A stretch of DNA of 60,000 bases from Diphasiastrum complanatum (taxonomy: Eukaryota > Streptophyta > Lycopodiopsida > Lycopodiales > Lycopodiaceae). The stretch's first letter is position 1; every line of letters starts with the position of its first letter. Shown here one piece after another: positions 10,825-21,899 of the stretch. The position numbers and the translations under genes were made by a program. The stretch covers positions 14,636,393 through 14,696,392 of the forward strand of contig CM055106.1 of NCBI GenBank assembly GCA_029204225.1, written 5' to 3'. The notes under the pieces are model-generated. The model had not been told where the DNA came from. It worked only from the letters and a program-made list of their open reading frames with translations, and made no database searches.

Positions 10825-12011
10825 TGTTGTCAAGCTACCTTTACAAGCTTTACTTCCGGCGCAAGCTATGTCCCCGGCGCCAGCAGCGCCCCTGCTGCTC
10901 TTGGCGCCACTATGACCAGACTCCAGCCGGCGCCAAGTTCCTATGGCTGAAAATCTTTGATCGGTCCTAGCGGAATCCAGAGAGCTAAGATCGATTTGCA
11001 ATCAGCTCACACGATCTAGGCATGATTAAAAAAAGCCTGGGGATCAATAACATCTAGAGAGAGAAAATGACTTTCTAGAAAGAGAAAATCCTAGGAGAGA
11101 GAAAAATGTGCTTGGTATGAGGGGGGGTGTCGAATCACACCAATACTATAGGGGAGTGCGGGTTGCGACTCAGGGCAAGCTCTAACCAAGTCTCAGCCTC
11201 CCTTGCTGGAATGTTGTCATGGCTCTCGCCTTGGCATGCTAGCGCCCCGGAGACTAGGGTCGGTCACACACTTGAAATGTAACCTTCTCAGATTTATCAA
11301 TAAAGTGGGATTTTTCTCAAACTGACTCTGATTACCTTCTGGGTTTCAGTGTTTGGTAAAAGCGCCAGTTGTAAGGCCGCTTCAAAATTTTTAAGTTAGC
11401 ACATAGCTGAGGGTCGTATCCCGGGACGCCAGCGGTATGCCGTCGGGACCATTCGGTCCATGGCGCCAGCGGTATGCTGTCGGGACCATTTGGTCCAGGA
11501 ACTGCTTGTTTCCATATCTGTCGCGGCTTGTGGTTCTGAGTGTTCCTTGCATGAACGTGAATGGGTTAAGCTCTTGGGGAACGGGCTCTAACCTGTCGGC
11601 TGAGTTGGATGGCTTGCTTGGGTGGACGTTACCTGTTTATGGCTGTCCAGTCTGGCGTGGCGCCAGGTTGGCTTCCAACGCTCGTGACGAAGCTTTCAGT
11701 TGGTTAAGTCTGATGTAAGTCAAACCGCTTTTTTGGAATGGATGTTACTCGTTTGAAACGAAGCTTCGAGTTGGTTAAGTTTGATGTATGTCGGGCGGCT
11801 TGCTTGGAGGGAAGTCACCCACATCGGGACCCCCGATCTGGCATGGCGCCAGGTTGGATCTCAATGTTGGTTTTCGGAACTTCAAGTTGGTTAAGTCTGA
11901 TCGTTGTTGGCGAGTTGGCTGCTTGTATGTCAAGTGGGTTTGGATGGCAAGAGTTGAAGGCTGGGAAGCTAAGTCGTGGTTCCCGTATCCCTTTGGGATG
12001 CCTGCGCTACA
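10825..12011 (+). repeat. GC-LARD complete 5' LTR
   Basis: The LTR runs from TGTTGTCAAGC to CCTGCGCTACA, with TG...CA ends. It contains a TTTATCAATAAAGTGGG stretch near 11293 that could hold a polyadenylation signal, two copies of a ~34-bp unit with GGACCATTYGGTCC palindromes near 11440-11495, and three diverged copies of AGTTGGTTAAGTYTGATG (near 11700, 11770 and 11885) in its 3' half. Confidence 0.85.
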
Positions 12012-12013
12012 TG

Positions 12014-12025
12014 TGGTATCAGAGC
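12014..12025 (+). promoter_or_regulatory. GC-LARD primer binding site
   Basis: TGGTATCAGAGC follows the LTR after the two bases TG. It is complementary to initiator methionine tRNA and confirms the forward orientation. The inverted copy at 16493-16504 has the same site with the same two-base spacer. Confidence 0.92.
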
Positions 12026-12113
12026 CGATTAGCCGGTCAGCTATGCGGATCTCCCGGAAATGGCCACAGTTTGGGGTTCATCAAGACAACTGTTGTGCAA
12101 GGTGCTACCCACA

Positions 12114-12465
12114 GTGTAAGCACGGGTGCGTCCACGGTCGGGCTGGTCGACAGAACGGGGGACTTGATGAGTCAAAGTGCTGCCCTTGAGGTGTAAGCAC
12201 GGTCAGTTCTCGCGGTTTGGGCCTGGCGCTGTCCGCACGTAGGACAGATGAGGTAGTGTCTGTGCCTTGTGGGGTGCAGGGCGACATATTCGAACTGTAC
12301 GGGTTAACCACTGATACAGAGATGCTGCTCGAATTCGGGTGTAAAGCACGGGTGGTTAGCTGCCGGTGCGGGATAGTTGCCGATCGTTTAGCTATAAGGG
12401 CTATCGACCAAAAAAAGTGGTGGGGCGTGACTGAGGCAATGTGTTGCTTAATGGTGAAAGCACGG
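12114..12465 (+). repeat. Dispersed GTGTAAGCACGG repeats in the GC-LARD leader
   Basis: The motif GTG(T)AAAGCACGG occurs at 12114, 12191, 12339 and 12454, with a decayed fifth site near 12255. The inverted leader at 15840-16504 keeps five, including an intact version of the decayed one (16233-16244). The position just after the primer binding site suggests a packaging, dimerisation or translation signal. That role is inference. Confidence 0.6.
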
Positions 12466-14170
12466 ATAGTTGGAGGGGTGTCCTATGTGGGCTGATTCCG
12501 TGATCGATTTGTATGGGCACGTCCAGGCAAAGGTCCGTTGGCAGGACCATCTCAAAGGGGGACCTTGTCTTTGTTACTTGTTAGTAAACCTGCCTGAGTG
12601 TCTTACTTGTATGTATTCGTGGTGAGTCTTAGTACTCGTGCTTTGTCTGGTTTGCATGATTGCTTGTGATACAAGGAGCTGATGGCTCGAGAAGGAACCT
12701 TTTCTTTTGAAGGCTGATACCATCAAACAAAGAGGACTACAGAATCTATGGGGCGTATTTGCAGTTCGAGTACTCGCACGTGAACGGCAACGAAATGACT
12801 CAATGTTTGCAAAGGATGGATGGCTAGCCTGTTTCTTGGGTTAGTTTCATTTGCGACAACGCCCACTAGAAGCAAGCAGGAAGTCAAAAGTTGGAAAGGG
12901 CAATTTCAGGGGAGATCTTTTGTGGAGCAGTTGGTCTTCATTTTGGGACGGCCACCTTCGGAACTGAAACTCACTGAGCATGGGTGATATCCAGTATCAG
13001 TTGGGTTTTTTCTCAAAGGGGAAAGACTAGGATCCTCTCCAGATATTGGCAACGAGTTGGATCGAGCCATAATCCTAGCAGATGGGAAGCAAAGTGTTGG
13101 AAAGGCTTTTTGTCCGAAGAACTCTACTATAAGTCCGATCAGCTGATTTTATAAGTGGAGGGGAACTATCACACACACCTCTCTCTTGGGGCAAATTTTG
13201 AATGAAAGTTGATCAAAATGGGGGAAAATCCAAGGTGACCTAGCCATACTCACACGAGGAGACTGGCGAACTTTGGACCTAATAAGTTGACAAGTTTTTG
13301 TTGTGGAAGGAAAGCTTGTTATAGGCTTTCTCTGGACCAGCAATGATGAGGAAACATATGAGTACGCTGGCTTGTGTTACGTGTAAGGCAGCTGATCAAG
13401 GAAGGAACTGTGAAAGTTGAGTCTTGCATGAGAGACTTGGTATTTCGAACTAACGCTAAGGGACAGTTCGTGTTGAGATCGGACTAGTGCAAACTCTGGG
13501 TGCATGTGTCTCATTCAAAGAGAGCTACTTGAATCCAAGCTCGATGTACACTTCTTGTTTTGACTGTGAGGCAACTGACCAGTGATGGAATTGTGAAAGT
13601 CAAGTTTTGCGCGACGGACATGGTGCTTCAAACAAACGCGAAGAGATAGTTCGGATGCGGATCAAGCTGGTGCGACCCTTTGGCTTTCCACGAGGTCAAT
13701 GGTTACATTTGGGCTGATTCAAAGAGCTACTTCAAGCTAAGTGCGAGCGGAGTACTCAATCTTTGCCTACCTTAAAGAGCCAAGATGGAAAAGTATCAAG
13801 ATCAGGCTGGGACAAGGAGAGAAATCAAGGTGCAGAAGCAACAAGGCACGGAGTGGACCATAAAGTGGGCAATCAAACGATAAAGGGACGAACATTTCAA
13901 AGAAAGGCCTCTGTCACCAGTTAATAAGGTTCTCGGGTTTTACGAAAGCGATATCAAATCCACGCTTTTCCCAGACAAAGATATATTTTCAAGTTATGTA
14001 ATTTTTCAGTACAAAGAGCTGAGCCTCCGACTTGTGGTGTGCCAGCTTCAATGTTGATAAAAAGTGGCCAGTAAATTGAGTACTGTGCCAAGTAGCTTAA
14101 ATGTATAGTTATTTTAATTGGGAGACACCTTTACTTTAATCTCACATCTCATGAGGACATCAGATTTTAT

Positions 14171-14184
14171 AAAGGTGGGGTGGA
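14171..14184 (+). promoter_or_regulatory. GC-LARD polypurine tract
   Basis: AAAGGTGGGGTGGA lies immediately before the 3' LTR start TGTTGTAAAGC. The identical tract precedes the LTR of copy I at 10003-10016. Confidence 0.85.
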
Positions 14185-14825
14185 TGTTGTAAAGCTACCT
14201 TTACAAGCTTTACTTCCGGCGCCATCGGCGCCAGCTATGTCCCCGGCACCAGCAGCGCCCCTCCTGCTCCCGGCGCCACTGTGACCAGAATCTAGCCAGC
14301 GCTAAGTTCCTATGGCTGAAAATTTTTGATCGGTCCTAGCGGAGTCCAGAGAGCTCAGATCGATGTGCAATCACCTCACACGATCTAGGCATGATTAAAG
14401 GAAGCCTGGGGATCAATAAAATCTAGAGAGAGAAAATGACTTTCTAAAAAGAGAGAAAATTCTAGAGAGAGAAAAATGTGCTTTACCAGCTTGGGTAGAG
14501 TGCTTGGTATGAGGGGGGGTGTCGAATCACACCAATACTATAGGAGAGTGCGGGTTGCGACTCAGGGCGAGCTCCAACCAAGTCTCAGCCTCCCTTGATG
14601 GAATGTTGTCATGGCTCTCGCCTTGGCATGCTAGCGCCCCGGAGACTAGGGTCGGTCACACACTTGAAATGTAACCTTCTCAGATTTATCAATAAAGTGG
14701 GAGTTTCCTCAAATTGACTCTGATTACCTTCTGGGTTTCAGTGTTCGGTAAAAGCGCCAGTTGTAAGACTGCTTCCAAATTTTTAAGTTGGCACATAGCT
14801 GAGGGTCGTATCCCGGGACGCCAGC
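14185..14825 (+). repeat. GC-LARD 3' LTR of copy II, truncated
   Basis: This aligns with the first ~600 bp of the complete LTR and breaks off at ...CCCGGGACGCCAGC. The next base starts an LTR in the opposite orientation. Confidence 0.8.
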
Positions 14826-15768
14826 TGTAGCACAGGCATCCCAAAAGGAGCCGGGAACCACGACTTAGCTTCCTAGCCTTCAACTCTCGCCATCCAAACC
14901 CACTTGACATACAAGCAGCCAACTCGCCAACAACGATCAGACTTAACCAACTTGAAGTTCTGAAAACCAACATTGAGATCCAACATGGCGCCATGCCAGA
15001 TCGGGGGTCCCGATGTGGGTGACTTCCCTCCAAGCAAGCCACCCGACATACATCAAACTTAACCAACTCGAAGCTTCGTTACAAACGAGTAACATCCATT
15101 CCAAGCAAGTCGTCTGACTTACATCAGACTTAACCAACTGAAAGCTTCGTCACGAGCGCTGGAAGCCAACCTGGCGCCACGCCAGACTGGATAGCCATAA
15201 ACAGTTAACGTCCACCCAAGCAAGCCATCCAACTCAGCCGACAGGTTAGAGCCCGTTCCCCAAGAGCTTAACCCATTCACGTTCATGCAAGGAACACTCA
15301 GAACCACAAGCCGCGACATCGAAACAACCAGTTCCTAGACCAAATGGTCCCGACAGCATACTGCTGGCGCCACGGACCGAATGGTCCCGACGGCATACCG
15401 CTGGTGTGCCGGGATACGACCCTCAGCTATGTGCCAACTCAAAAATTTGGAAGCGGCCTTACAACTGGCGCTTTTACCGAACACTGAAACCCAGAAGGTA
15501 ATCAGAGTCAGTTTGAGGAAAATCTCACTTTATTGATAAATCTGAGAAGGTTACATTTCAAGTGTGTGACCGACCCTAGTCTTTGGGGCGCTAGCATGCC
15601 AAGGCGAGAGCCATGACAACATTCCAGCAAGGGAGGCTGAGACTTGGTTGGAGCTCACCCTGAGTCGCAACCCGCACTCCCCTATAGTATTGGTGTGATT
15701 TGGCACCCCCCCTCATACCAAGCACTCTACCCAAGCTGGTAAAGCACATTTTTCTCTCTCTAGGATTT
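14826..15768 (-). repeat. GC-LARD LTR, inverted and truncated
   Basis: On the minus strand this ends ...GCTACA at 14826 and aligns with the LTR end of 10825-12011. Its 5' part stops near 15768, within the TCTAGAGAG run. It faces the forward LTR at 14185-14825, and also forms long inverted pairs with 11400-12011 and 17415-18022. Confidence 0.8.
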
Positions 15769-16504
15769 TCCTTCTTTATTAAGTCAGCTTCAATACAAAA
15801 GTATCTCCTCCTCAAATGAGCATGATCAAATCACCTGAGAACCAAGTAGGAATCAGGGGTTATTCAGGTCCGGGCAAGCACACAACAAACAAACAAACAA
15901 ACCGAAGCAAATACATAGGATCCCTCTCAAGTCACATCCCCCTTGAGACCGGACGTAGGATCTTTGCCTAGCCGCGCCCACACAAATCTATCACAGAATT
16001 AGCCCACGGAGAAACATCCATACAACCATCCGTGCTTTCACCATTAAGCAACACATTGCCTCAGTAACGCCTCACCAAATCTGGTCGATAGCCCTTATAA
16101 CTAAACGATCGGCAGCTACCCCGCACCGGCAGCTAACCACCCGTGCTTTACACCCGAATTCGAGCAGCGTCTCTGTATCAATGGTTAACCCGTACAGTTC
16201 GAATATGTCACCCCGCCCCTCACAAGGCACAGACCGTGCTTTCACCTACCTAGGTAGCGCTTTGTCTCATCTGTCCTACATGTAGACGGCGCCAGGCCCG
16301 AACCGCGAGAACTGACCGTGCTTACACCTCAAGGACAACACATTGACTCATCAAGTCCCCCGTTCTGCCGACCACCCCGACCGTGGAAGCACCCGTGCTT
16401 AGACTGTGGGCAGCACCTTGCACAAAGGTTGTCCAGACAAATCCCAAAAAGTGGTCCTCCCTGTGAGACTTGCGTAGCTGACCGGCTAGTCAGCTCTGAT
16501 ACCA
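15769..16504 (-). repeat. GC-LARD leader with primer binding site, inverted
   Basis: From about 15840 this is the reverse complement of the leader at 12014-12690, with visible divergence. The primer binding site is at 16493-16504 on the minus strand. 15769-15840 is a short stretch I cannot align. The internal region downstream of the leader is missing, so this element has a large deletion between leader and 3' LTR. Confidence 0.75.
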
Positions 16505-16506
16505 CA

Positions 16507-17414
16507 TGTTACGCCGGCGCCTCAAAGGGCGCTGGGACTTGAGCGGTTTCCCCAACACGCGCTTAAGTCTAACATTCATCCATCATGCACTTACGTAAAA
16601 GCCAGCTTAGAAACGTAACAAGCTTAACCATTCAGAGTTAAGAAAACTGGAATCCCAACCAACCCGAAAGCCAACTCAGAATCTGTCCCCAAAAGCTAAC
16701 CAAAGGCAAAGACAAGCCACTCATGGAACTCAAGGCATAGTGGTCGCCAAACTGACCAAATGGCATAGCGGCAAGCCACACGTCGGTGACGTGGACCCTT
16801 AGGCGCTGGCGAAGCAAAAAGGTTGTAGTAAGGGTCCTTCCACTTGGACCAGTCCTGGAGGCGAAACTGAAATGGTAATCATCCCCAAGCATCAACTTTA
16901 TTAAATTTGGAAGAGGTTACATTCATACATAGACTGACCGGTCTCGGGGCCACCAACACGTGCTTAGCATTGTGTCTGGCTCGTGCTGGTAGAGGGAGCT
17001 GAGACCTGGTGACTGGATTCCTGGCGCTGTTGAGTTGCCCAAGTTTCTGTCTGTCGGACTCCCCCTATAGTTCTGGTGTGATTCGGCTCGCCCCCTCTGT
17101 CCTGGAATATAGTGCTTTCTGGTAAAGCACGCTTTTCTGGACTTAGTTTTTATTTTGCTGATTAAGCCTGGCAGAATCAGTCTGGCTCCCGGACGTGGGT
17201 CCCGGGAGCCGTCCCGACGGTAGAATCAACTTGACTCCTCACTAGGCCATGACTCGAGCTCCAGAGCTAGCTCATGACTTGTAACTACTTGACTGGCTCA
17301 CCACAGGTCGGAGGCTCAATCCTTGACTTTCTAACTTGCTCTGGGACCAAGAGGAGAGTCACCCCTGAGAGTCTTACAGGGCACACTGGGTGCACCCGAG
17401 TCAGCTTTACAACA
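16507..17414 (-). repeat. Diverged GC-LARD LTR (second subfamily), inverted
   Basis: On the minus strand this runs from TGTTGTAAAGCTG to GGCGTAACA, TG...CA, 908 bp, with the primer binding site two bases beyond its end. It keeps landmarks of the 1187-bp LTR in order (CTGGTAAAGCAC on the plus strand, the ACTTTATT...GAGGTTACATT block, the GGTCTCGGGGC block), but most other sequence differs. It is thus a distinct subfamily paired with a leader and 3' LTR of the common type. Confidence 0.7.
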
Positions 17415-18022
17415 CATGTTGAGGGTCGTATCCCGGGACGCCAGCGGTATGTCGTTGGGACCGTTCGGTCCATGGCGCTAACGGTATGCTGTCGGGACCA
17501 TTCGGTCCAGGAACTAGTTGCCTTCATATTTGTCGCGGCTTGTGGTTCTGAGTGTTCCTTGCATGAACGTGAATGGGTTAAGCTCTTGGGGAACGGGCTC
17601 TAACCTGTCGGCTGAGTTGGATGGCTTGCTTGGTTGGAAGTTACCTGTTTATGGCTGTCCAGTCTGGCGTGGCGCCAGGTTGGCTTCCAGCGCTCGTGAC
17701 GAAGCTTTCAGTTGGTTAAGTCTGATGTTAGTCAAATGACTTGCTTGGAATGGATGTTACTCGTTTGTAACGAAGCTTCGAGTTGGTTAAGTTTGATGTA
17801 TGTTGGGCGGCTTGCTTGGAGGGAAGTCACCCGCATCGGGACCCCCGATCTGGCATGGCGCCAGGTTGGATCTCAATGTTGGTTTCTGAACTTCAAGTTG
17901 GTTAAGTCTGATCGTTGTTGGCGAGTTGGCTGCTTGTATGTCAAGTGAGTTGGAACGGCAAGAGTTGAAGGCTGGGAAGCTAAGTCGTGGTTCCCGGCTC
18001 CCTTTGGGATGCCTGCGCTACA
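17415..18022 (+). repeat. GC-LARD LTR, 3' half, forward
   Basis: This aligns with 11400-12011 and ends at the same LTR terminus (...CCTGCGCTACA), but no primer binding site follows. About 25 bp at its start repeat the last bases of the truncated LTR ending at 14825, so the two may once have been one LTR. No clean 5-bp target duplication supports simple insertion. Confidence 0.75.
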
Positions 18023-18311
18023 CTGATAAAGCACGTTTTCTCTCTCTAGCATTTTCTCTCTCTAGAAAGTCATTTTTTCTCCTTAGAATTTATTGATCCC
18101 CAGGCTTCCTTTAGTCATGCCTACATCGTGTGAGGTGATTGCACATCGATCTGAGCTCTTTGGACTTCGCTAGAATCGATCAAAGATTTTCAGCCATAGG
18201 AACTTGGCGCCGACTGGATTTTGGTGTGGTGCCGGGAGCAGTTGGGGCACTGCTGGCGTCAGAGACAATGCTGGCGCCGAAAGTAAAGCTTGTAAAAATA
18301 ATTTTACAACA
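18023..18311 (-). repeat. GC-LARD LTR, 5' part, inverted
   Basis: This is the reverse complement of the first ~290 bp of the LTR and ends at ...TTTTACAACA, the complement of the LTR start. Its outer part is included in the 86-bp duplication described separately. Confidence 0.75.
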
Positions 18312-18426
18312 CTTTCACTCAAGGATGTGGATTTTAGATTGGCGTCAGAGACAATGCTGGCGCCGAAAGTAAAGCTTGTAAAAATAATTTTACAACACTT
18401 TCACTCAAGGATGAGGATTTTAGACA
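18255..18426. repeat. 86-bp tandem duplication
   Basis: GGCGTCAGAGACAATGCTGG begins at 18255 and again at 18341. The two 86-bp units are almost identical and include the LTR terminus plus about 29 bp of flanking DNA (CTTTCACTCAAGGATG). Confidence 0.85.
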
Positions 18427-20222
18427 AAACTAGTGAGGATTCTGGACAAATCGAGTGATTATTCCACTTGCAAGCAAATTCTACCTTTGGAGGAGCATCC
18501 AAAATACAAAGAAAAATTAGAGACTTGGCATTAGGAAACTAAGGAAGCCTTATGGCTGAACATGGCTCTCTTTTCCACGAGTAAGATGCTCACACATAAC
18601 ATAATCTCTGCCCTCTTTAGAAAGCAAACATGCAGCGGCTGCACGGTATGTGACTCCAAAGGGGTCATCGTGGCCAGGTCCCGCCGGCGCGACCCCGTGC
18701 ACGACGAAGTTTGGCGCGAGCATGGCCCTTGTCTACTCTTCGCTCCAAGATCTGGGACCCCATCCCAGGCCTGCAATTTGAAGCCTTATCAGCCTTTCAG
18801 GGCCAATTTTGCGCTCATAGAAATTCAGTTTTAATGTACCTGCTTCCCGTGCCTTTCAAAAGTATTATTTTAGGTGCCTTTCATGCCTTTCAAATACACA
18901 GGCCTGACTGTTTTACAGGAAGCTGACCCACACAGAACTGCCTCCTGTGCGCCGATCGTTGTGCATAAGAGGGCGGGGAGACGCCGAGACAGAGAACACG
19001 AAGGAGCGAGAGAGATGGGGAGTAGTAATTAGGTGGTAGATTGGAATAAATTTGCAGTTGTTGGCAGAGCAATCAGTTGCGCTTGTGTGCAGCAGAAAGT
19101 TGAAACTGAGCTGCTTCTGCTGCTTACACGTGAAAAAGGATAGTTGGGTGTTAGATTAGGACTGCAGGGAGGAGTTGCGAGATGAGGTAGAAGAGGCTTG
19201 AAGGGGGTTTTGGAAGTAGAGTGAGTCTGCTAGGGATGCTGATTTAAAATCAAGAACCCAAAATAGTGAGACTGTGTTGGGAAAATTCAGAAAGCTTTGG
19301 GTATGGTGGGTTGTGCTGTGCTGTGAGGTAAGCGGAATCTCTGAATCTTGATTGAGATTACATACCAGGAAATGTTTCATACCAGTGATAAGCGATGAGG
19401 TTTTGTTACAGAAGTAAAACAATTGTGAGATACTTTCTTGTTGGCACTTTAGGCAAAGCATGCTAGTCCATTTGAGATCAACTGTTAGTGTGGGTGAATA
19501 GTTCACGGTTCAAATGAAAATCAATTCTGTTTAAGTTGGGTAGTTTATACACAAAATATGGGCTGATTGTTTCAGGGGAAATTAAACGAATGCACAATAA
19601 ATAAGCAGAATCAAATCTCGATACTGGTGACGTCCTACGAGCTTATAGCTGATCAATGCATTATACGATGCTTCTCATAGTATGTTTGTTCGTCAGAACA
19701 TATTATCATTATCATCTTATAACAGGTAGGAATAGAACAATAAATGCATTAATTGAGAGGATAGTTCGCTATTGTACCTACTCAAAAATTGATGTAGATT
19801 GTTACTGCCACTGCAACTGAACTGCCAGGTATTTGAAGGACTCTTGTGAAGCGCTGCCGATTGGGTTTGTAACGGCTTTGAAGGTAGCACCGTTGTGCCA
19901 GCTACTGACTGATTCATGTACTGCAGGTCGTGCAAGCTTCACCACCTTGCCCCAACAACAAACCACATGGTTTTCTTGAGCTAATAACTCTGAACTTACA
20001 CAAGCTAGAACAGAAATCAAGCTGTGCCGCCGATTTGTAGCGTAATCTAGGACTGATAATCAGTTGCAATTTCATCAGGTTTGATACTCTCGAATGACGG
20101 TTGGACCTTTGGAATGATGCGCACAAGAACCTAATGAGTTGAGAGTAGTCACGCACTTTTGCAATACACGGATCGTGTTTTTTCTCTTTACGTCACATCT
20201 CGTATTACAAGTTTCACAAAAT
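18427..20222. other. Region upstream of the aquaporin gene, no gene recognised
   Basis: I see no credible coding frame or known repeat here. A GC-rich patch lies at about 18640-18740, and purine-rich sequence lies at 18960-19030. The interval must hold the promoter and any 5' leader of the aquaporin gene, but I cannot place a start of transcription. Confidence 0.4.
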
Positions 20223-21177
20223 ATGGCCGATGGAAATACAAAGCCTCCTGTTCCTGTGGAGATCAAAGTCCAGTCATCTTCCCTGGCGACAGCCATTCCG
20301 AGTAACTCCGTGGAAGAAACATTTGCATCTAACCAAAACAGGTCAAACCTAATTGACAATTTGTACGATTGCATTCCGACAATCCACCGGAGGTCATCGC
20401 TCTATCAAAAGGTAAGCTTCCAGTAATTCTAAAAGTGCTTTTGTTTGTTAATGAGCCAACGTAGCCTTGGAATGATCATGAAATTTGAAATTTCTAAGTG
20501 AAGTTTCTAGTTGAGTAATTAATTTGAGATCTGGTAGGTTGGTGCTGAGGTTATCGGAACCTTTATCCTAGTTTTTGCTGGCTGTGGAGCTGCAATGATT
20601 GATGCAAAGAGCCACGGAGCTATTACACATTTTGGAGTTGCAACATCCTTTGGGCTGGTCGTAATGATCATGATCTATTCTATCGGTCATATCTCCGGAG
20701 CACACATGAATCCTGCAGTTACTTTTGCATTTGCAGCCGTCAGGCACTTCCCCTGGAAGCATGTACCACATTATCTAAAACTCTTCTCATCTGATACTTG
20801 CTTATCTATTGAAGCTGTATATAGGATCAGAATTCAGCTTCGAGCAGACTAAACTAAAAACACTTCTCTATGATTTATCCATGAAGAGAAAGTATAATCT
20901 TACAAGAGGTTTGATGTCTGAGAGGAAAGTTAATTCTCAAAATGATTGATAATTCTGCAATCTGGTGCTCGACGTTGCAGGTTCCCGTTTACATTGGAGC
21001 TCAGGTGACAGCAGGGATATCTGCTGCATTTTGTCTGAGGCTTATCCTCAATCCTGTTGCCAACATTGGGGCTACCCTTCCAGCTGGAAGTCAAATTCAA
21101 TCTTTTGTTCTAGAGATCATCATTACCTACATTCTTATGTTTGTAGTCTCGGCAGTTGCCACCGATACACGTGCTGT

Positions 21178-21214
<37 letters not shown>

Positions 21215-21899
21215 GTAACTGGACTCCTAGTATCTACTATAAGCTAACTGGGTTCTTGGGTCGCACAGATAGGAGAGCTAGCTGGACTTGCAGTAGGTTC
21301 CACTGTTGGTCTCAATGCCATCTTTGCAGGGTATGCTTCCTTTGATCTAGTTCTTTCTGACTATCCGGATGCCTTTTGTCATTTCTCAGCTCCTTCATTA
21401 GAATTGACTACGTCATTCATTCAATAGTTCAACCTAAGTGAATCAACAAAAACTTGATAACGCCATGGCAAACTATAGGAAAGTAAAATCTCACAACACT
21501 GCTCTAAAAACATCCATGGACTTGAAATTATACTACGAAGATCATGCTGCTCTTAAACTCTGGAAGATGAGAAATCATGACTGATAATTGAAGCATTGCT
21601 CTTACTAAGCAAACCCGTGAATCATGTTTGAGATGGATTGTAGTGCTCAACAACAACTTTGCAATTGGAATTGTGTCATCAGGCCCATCAGCGGTGCATC
21701 CATGAATCCAGCAAGGTCGATTGGCCCTGCAATTGCTGCCAACAACTACAGAGGAATTTGGCTTTATCTTGTTGGCCCTACAGTGGGTGCTTTAGCTGGT
21801 GCGTGGTCTTACAATATGATTCGCCTTCCTGAGCAAGAGGCAGACCTGGAGCTGCAAGAAAGAAGATCTAAGAGCTTTAGGCGTTCCAATACTCCATGA
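20223..21899 (+). CDS. NIP-type aquaporin (major intrinsic protein), five exons
   Basis: Exons: 20223-20411, 20538-20762, 20981-21175, 21269-21330 and 21683-21899, giving 295 residues. All introns are GT...AG, and the first three are in phase 0. The five-exon layout fits plant NIP genes. Two NPA motifs are at 121-123 (GAHMNPAVT) and 232-234 (GASMNPARS), with six hydrophobic segments from about residue 64 onward. The N-terminus is a ~60-residue hydrophilic tail and the C-terminus is basic with serines (RSKSFRRS). NIPs form membrane channels for glycerol, water, ammonia or metalloids such as boric acid and silicic acid. Aligning with AQP1, the selectivity residues are F101 (H2), A220 (H5), A229 (LE1) and R235, unlike the W-V-A-R, A-I-G-R and G-S-G-R sets of flowering plants. 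The ATG at 20223 is chosen because homology and the splice frame begin there. The upstream in-frame ATG at 20139 adds an unrelated stretch. Substrate cannot be told from sequence alone. Confidence 0.92.
21181..21212. repeat. (TC)n microsatellite in aquaporin intron 3
   Basis: An uninterrupted run of about 15 TC units begins six bases after the donor site at 21176. Intron 3 is only 93 bp, so the run fills a third of it and length changes could affect splicing. Confidence 0.9.

Larger units (their letters stand above)
10825..14825 (+). mobile_element. GC-LARD copy II: non-coding LTR retroelement, 3' LTR truncated
   Basis: The order is 5' LTR 10825-12011 (1187 bp), two bases, primer binding site 12014-12025, internal region to 14184, polypurine tract 14171-14184, and 3' LTR from 14185 cut at 14825. 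The internal region is about 2.17 kb and has no frame resembling gag or pol on either strand. It therefore fits the class of large retrotransposon derivatives, which must borrow proteins from another element. With a complete 3' LTR the element would be about 4.5 kb. Its GC content is visibly higher than that of the Copia elements around it. Confidence 0.8.

Noticed and set aside
11738-12196. 152-codon frame across the GC-LARD LTR end and leader
   Set aside because: It crosses the LTR border and the primer binding site, overlaps another frame of similar length and has no recognisable domain.
12114-12465. Leader repeats considered as a CRISPR array
   Set aside because: Repeats are only about 12 bp, spacing is irregular, they lie in a plant LTR element and no cas genes are present.
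18562-18834. 90-codon frame upstream of the aquaporin gene
   Set aside because: It overlaps other frames on both strands and has no domain or splice evidence.
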